Of a DNA stretch of 64,000 nt, positions 61,536 to 64,000 are shown piece by piece. A program made the translations under genes and the position numbers. The DNA comes from Saprospiraceae bacterium. GTDB taxonomy: Bacteria > Bacteroidota > Bacteroidia > Chitinophagales > Saprospiraceae. Position 1 is the first letter of the stretch, and every line of letters starts with the position of its first letter. The stretch is from NCBI GenBank assembly GCA_016715245.1, contig JADKAS010000002.1:186001-250000 (forward strand), written 5' to 3'. The notes below the pieces were generated by a model, which saw only the letters and a program-made list of their open reading frames with translations, was not told the DNA's origin and did no database searches.

Positions 61536-61587
61536 AAAAAAAGAACGACCCGCTAGCAGATCTTACGGTATGCTGAACGGGTACTGT
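61536..61587 (-). ncRNA. Hairpin RNA with terminator before the abi gene
   Basis: On the minus strand, about 5-7 bases after the -7 box, comes ACCCG-TTC-AGCA, a 12-base loop, then TGCT-AG-CGGGT (stem 61582-61548), and directly after it CGTTC and seven T (61542-61536). The abi ATG follows 6 bp later. This is a short terminated RNA or a leader attenuator. An RNA motif linked to AbiF proteins has been reported, as I recall; whether this belongs to it needs a covariance search. Confidence 0.6.
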
Positions 61588-61592
61588 TGATA

Positions 61593-61600
61593 CAAAGGTA
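61593..61600 (-). promoter_or_regulatory. -7 box of the abi leader RNA
   Basis: On the minus strand TACCTTTG fits TAnnTTTG exactly, with TTTA about 19 bp upstream as a weak -33 box. It lies 64 bp before the abi start codon, so the hairpin is transcribed first. Confidence 0.6.
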
Positions 61601-61741
61601 CAACTATTTCTTAATTCTGTAAACTTTTTTAAAATAATTATTTTTTAGTAAGTTTGATAGGGTAAGTTCGGAGTTAAAAAATGATTCATTATCTCTTGTT
61701 CAATTTGTTTTAAACAAACATCAAAAACGTTGTTATATTTG

Positions 61742-61749
61742 TATATTTG
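61742..61749 (+). promoter_or_regulatory. Candidate -7 box of ettA
   Basis: TATATTTG occurs twice in succession (61734-61741 and 61742-61749), each fitting the TAnnTTTG consensus, 23 bp before the start codon. No good -33 element was seen, so which of the two is used is open. Confidence 0.45.
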
Positions 61750-61771
61750 CATCCTTAAAAAATAAGCACCA

Positions 61772-63442
61772 ATGGCAGATTATAAAGTTATTTTTGCAAT
61801 GGAGGGTGTCACCAAAATTTATCCTCCTCAAAAAACGGTATTAAAAAATATTTGGCTCTCTTTTTACTACGGTGCCAAAATAGGTGTCCTTGGTCTCAAT
61901 GGATCGGGAAAATCTTCCCTCTTAAAAATTATTGCAGGTCTGGATACCAATTTTCAGGGTAAAGTTACTTTTGACCGGGATTATAAAATCGGTTATCTGG
62001 AGCAGGAACCTACGCTGGACGAAAGTAAAACCGTACGTCAGATAGTAGAAGAAGGGGTTCAGCATATTGTCGATGTCATCAAAGCATACGAAGATATCAA
62101 CAATAAACTCTGCGAACCCCTCGATGATGATGCAATGATGAAGGCTATAGAAGTACAGGGAGAGCTCATGGAAAAAATGGATCACTTTGATGCATGGAAT
62201 CTTGACCATAAACTTGAAACCGCCATGGAATCTCTCCGTTGTCCGGAAGGAGACGTAGCCATAAAGGTATGTTCAGGTGGTGAAAAACGCAGGGTGGCCC
62301 TTTGTAGATTGTTGCTCAGTCAGCCGGATATATTATTGCTCGACGAACCAACCAACCATTTGGATGCAGAAAGTGTTCTTTGGTTGGAACAATACCTCAA
62401 AAGTTTCCCGGGAACAGTTATCGCCGTCACTCACGACCGGTATTTCCTTGACAATGTGGCTGGCTGGATACTCGAACTTGATAGGGGAGAAGGTATACCA
62501 TGGGAAGGAAATTATTCTTCATGGTTAGAACAAAAAGCAAAACGCCTTGAACAGGAAGAAAAATCCGAATCCAAACGAAGAAAAACCCTTGAGCGGGAGT
62601 TAGAATGGGTGCGTATGTCGCCCAAAGCCCGGCAATCCAAAGGGAAAGCCCGTCTTAGTGCCTATGACAAATTGCAAAATGAAGAGACCAAAGAAAAAGA
62701 AGCAAAACTTGAATTGTTTATTCCTCCCGGAGAAAGACTCGGAGACAAAGTAATCGATATCAATGGTGTCTCCAAAGCGTATGGAAATCGTGTGTTAATA
62801 GACAATTTTACCTGTTCCATTCCCAAAAATGCCATCATCGGCATAATTGGTCCCAATGGTGTTGGAAAATCGACCTTGTTTAAGATGATCATGGGAACCG
62901 AAAAAGCGGATAGCGGAACGATAAGCATTGGCGATACCGTCAAACTGAGTTATGTAGATCAATCCCATGCTGACCTGAAACCGGATCTCACCATCATGGA
63001 AGCGGTCGGTAAAGGCCAGGAACTGATCATGGTCGGAAAAGCACAATTGAATGTAAGAGCCTATCTGAGCAAGTTTAATCTTTCAGGATCTGACCAGCAA
63101 AAAAAACTGGCGGTCTTATCCGGGGGTGAAAGAAACAGGGTTCATCTGGCGATGACACTCAAGGAAGGGGGTAATGTATTGCTTCTCGACGAACCAACCA
63201 ACGACATAGACGTCAATACGTTGAGAGCGCTGGAAGAAGCCATAGAAAATTTTGCCGGTTGTGTATTGGTGATTTCGCACGACAGATGGTTTATTGACAG
63301 GTTGGCAACGCATATTATGGCTTTTGAAGATGATTCGCAGGTTGTCTTTTTTGAAGGCAACTTCAGCGATTATGAAAAAGCCAAACTCGAAAGAGTGGGA
63401 AATATTGCGCCGAGAAGACCGAGGTTTAAAAGTTTGTTATAA
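61772..63442 (+). CDS. ettA: Energy-dependent translational throttle protein EttA (ABC-F)
   Basis: The protein has 556 residues, the usual EttA length, with two ATPase domains: Walker A G-L-N-G-S-G-K-S-S and G-P-N-G-V-G-K-S-T, signatures C-S-G-G-E-K-R-R and L-S-G-G-E-R-N-R, and Walker B L-L-L-D-E-P-T-N-H-L-D and L-L-L-D-E-P-T-N-D-I-D. The arm and linker between the domains are typical of EttA. It binds the ribosomal E site and gates elongation according to the ATP/ADP ratio. The second domain has D-I-D in place of H-L-D after the DEPTN motif, which is common in EttA. Confidence 0.95.
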   Translation: MADYKVIFAMEGVTKIYPPQKTVLKNIWLSFYYGAKIGVLGLNGSGKSSLLKIIAGLDTNFQGKVTFDRDYKIGYLEQEPTLDESKTVRQIVEEGVQHIVDVIKAYEDINNKLCEPLDDDAMMKAIEVQGELMEKMDHFDAWNLDHKLETAMESLRCPEGDVAIKVCSGGEKRRVALCRLLLSQPDILLLDEPTNHLDAESVLWLEQYLKSFPGTVIAVTHDRYFLDNVAGWILELDRGEGIPWEGNYSSWLEQKAKRLEQEEKSESKRRKTLERELEWVRMSPKARQSKGKARLSAYDKLQNEETKEKEAKLELFIPPGERLGDKVIDINGVSKAYGNRVLIDNFTCSIPKNAIIGIIGPNGVGKSTLFKMIMGTEKADSGTISIGDTVKLSYVDQSHADLKPDLTIMEAVGKGQELIMVGKAQLNVRAYLSKFNLSGSDQQKKLAVLSGGERNRVHLAMTLKEGGNVLLLDEPTNDIDVNTLRALEEAIENFAGCVLVISHDRWFIDRLATHIMAFEDDSQVVFFEGNFSDYEKAKLERVGNIAPRRPRFKSLL

Positions 63443-63457
63443 AGGTTCAGTTAATCC

Positions 63458-64000
63458 ATGAAACTTCTTTCTGTGTTACCATTAATCATCAGTTTTGTTG
63501 TGCTTTGCAACAACTCTTTTTGTCAGCTTCAAAAACCTGATTGCGGAATGATTGAAATGCATAAAAATTTCAATTTCGAACTACGTCACCCCAAGAAATG
63601 TGGAAGTTTGGTTGCCGGAACACTATTCGAAAGAAAAAAAATTTGCCGTATTATATATGCACGATGGTCAGATGTTATTTGATGAAAAAAATACATGGAA
63701 TCAGCAAACCTGGAATGTTGATTCCACAGCGACCATGTTGATGAGGGAAGGATTGGTCAGGGATTTTATCATTGTTGCCATATGGAATGCGGGTTCTAAG
63801 AGGCATGCTGAATATATGCCCCAAAAACCTTATCATCATTTGTCCGATGATCAAAAAAAGACGTTTACCCATATTCTAAAAGCGGCAGGAAAAATAGAGG
63901 ATGATTTTATACCCTTTTCCGATCATTACCTGAAATTTATAGTTTCAGAACTTAAACCTTTTATTGATAAAAATTATTCCGTTTACACGGATAAAGAAAA
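63458..64000 (+). CDS. Secreted esterase (EstA/enterochelin-esterase-like), frameshifted and cut by the window edge
   Basis: The start at 63458 gives a signal peptide (K-L-L-S-V-L-P-L-I-I-S-F-V-V-L) with cleavage before Q-L-Q. From about 63597 the correct frame shifts: one A fewer in the AAA run gives N-V-E-V-W-L-P-E-H-Y-S-K, then A-V-L-Y-M-H-D-G-Q-M-L-F-D, the typical first strand and oxyanion region of esterase-like alpha/beta hydrolases. The frame stays open to the right edge, so the catalytic Ser, Asp and His lie beyond it. Confidence 0.75.

Overview
The window looks like a piece of a Bacteroidota chromosome, most likely Saprospiria-like. The signs are promoter -7 boxes of the TAnnTTTG type, type IX secretion sorting domains, TonB receptors with a carboxypeptidase-like N-terminal domain, DUF6090 and DUF6261 proteins, an IS1182 remnant of the Bacteroidota type, and the order xerC-hpf-tRNAs-tuf-tRNA(Trp)-secE-nusG-rplKAJL-rpoBC. 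The exact genus cannot be read from the sequence.

Layout. (1) 1-4.8 kb: a sulfur-compound locus: the end of a YeeE/YedE-type transporter, a TsdA-like di-heme cytochrome c, a Tat-exported SoxB/5'-nucleotidase-like phosphoesterase and an outer-membrane porin. (2) 4.9-20.4 kb: core information genes: Xer recombinase, hibernation factor, five tRNAs, EF-Tu, SecE, NusG, L11, L1, L10, L7/L12, RpoB, RpoC and L25. (3) 20.6-30.2 kb: an esterase-like/SdiA-regulated-type protein, then a probable phytate/phosphate scavenging locus (TonB receptor divergent from a phytase lipoprotein and a PhoD-like phosphatase), a YwaF-type membrane protein and PhoH. This block is bracketed by a 105-bp direct repeat made of the rplY 3' end and its terminator. 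(4) 30.9-50.3 kb: an accessory array of mostly unrelated minus-strand genes, each followed by an imperfect palindrome with AAC...GTT cores. Three copies of a leader end at a conserved GTT, after which the sequences diverge. This architecture is that of an integron-type gene-cassette array (attC- and attI-like sites) with no integron integrase in the window. (5) 50.4-53.8 kb: a fused isobutyryl-CoA mutase (IcmF). (6) 53.9-60.2 kb: a four-gene minus-strand operon encoding a lipoprotein, an ECF sigma factor, a membrane/beta-barrel protein and a large T9SS-secreted protein. (7) 60.6-64 kb: an AbiF/AbiD-type HEPN protein preceded by a short hairpin RNA with its own promoter and U-run, then ettA and the start of a secreted esterase.

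Data quality matters here. At least 18 genes or junctions are broken by +/-1-type frameshifts, many at short homopolymers, and the list includes the essential rpoC. Protein similarity resumes cleanly after each break, so most are probably read or assembly errors rather than true pseudogenes. Such genes are annotated as single genes across the break.
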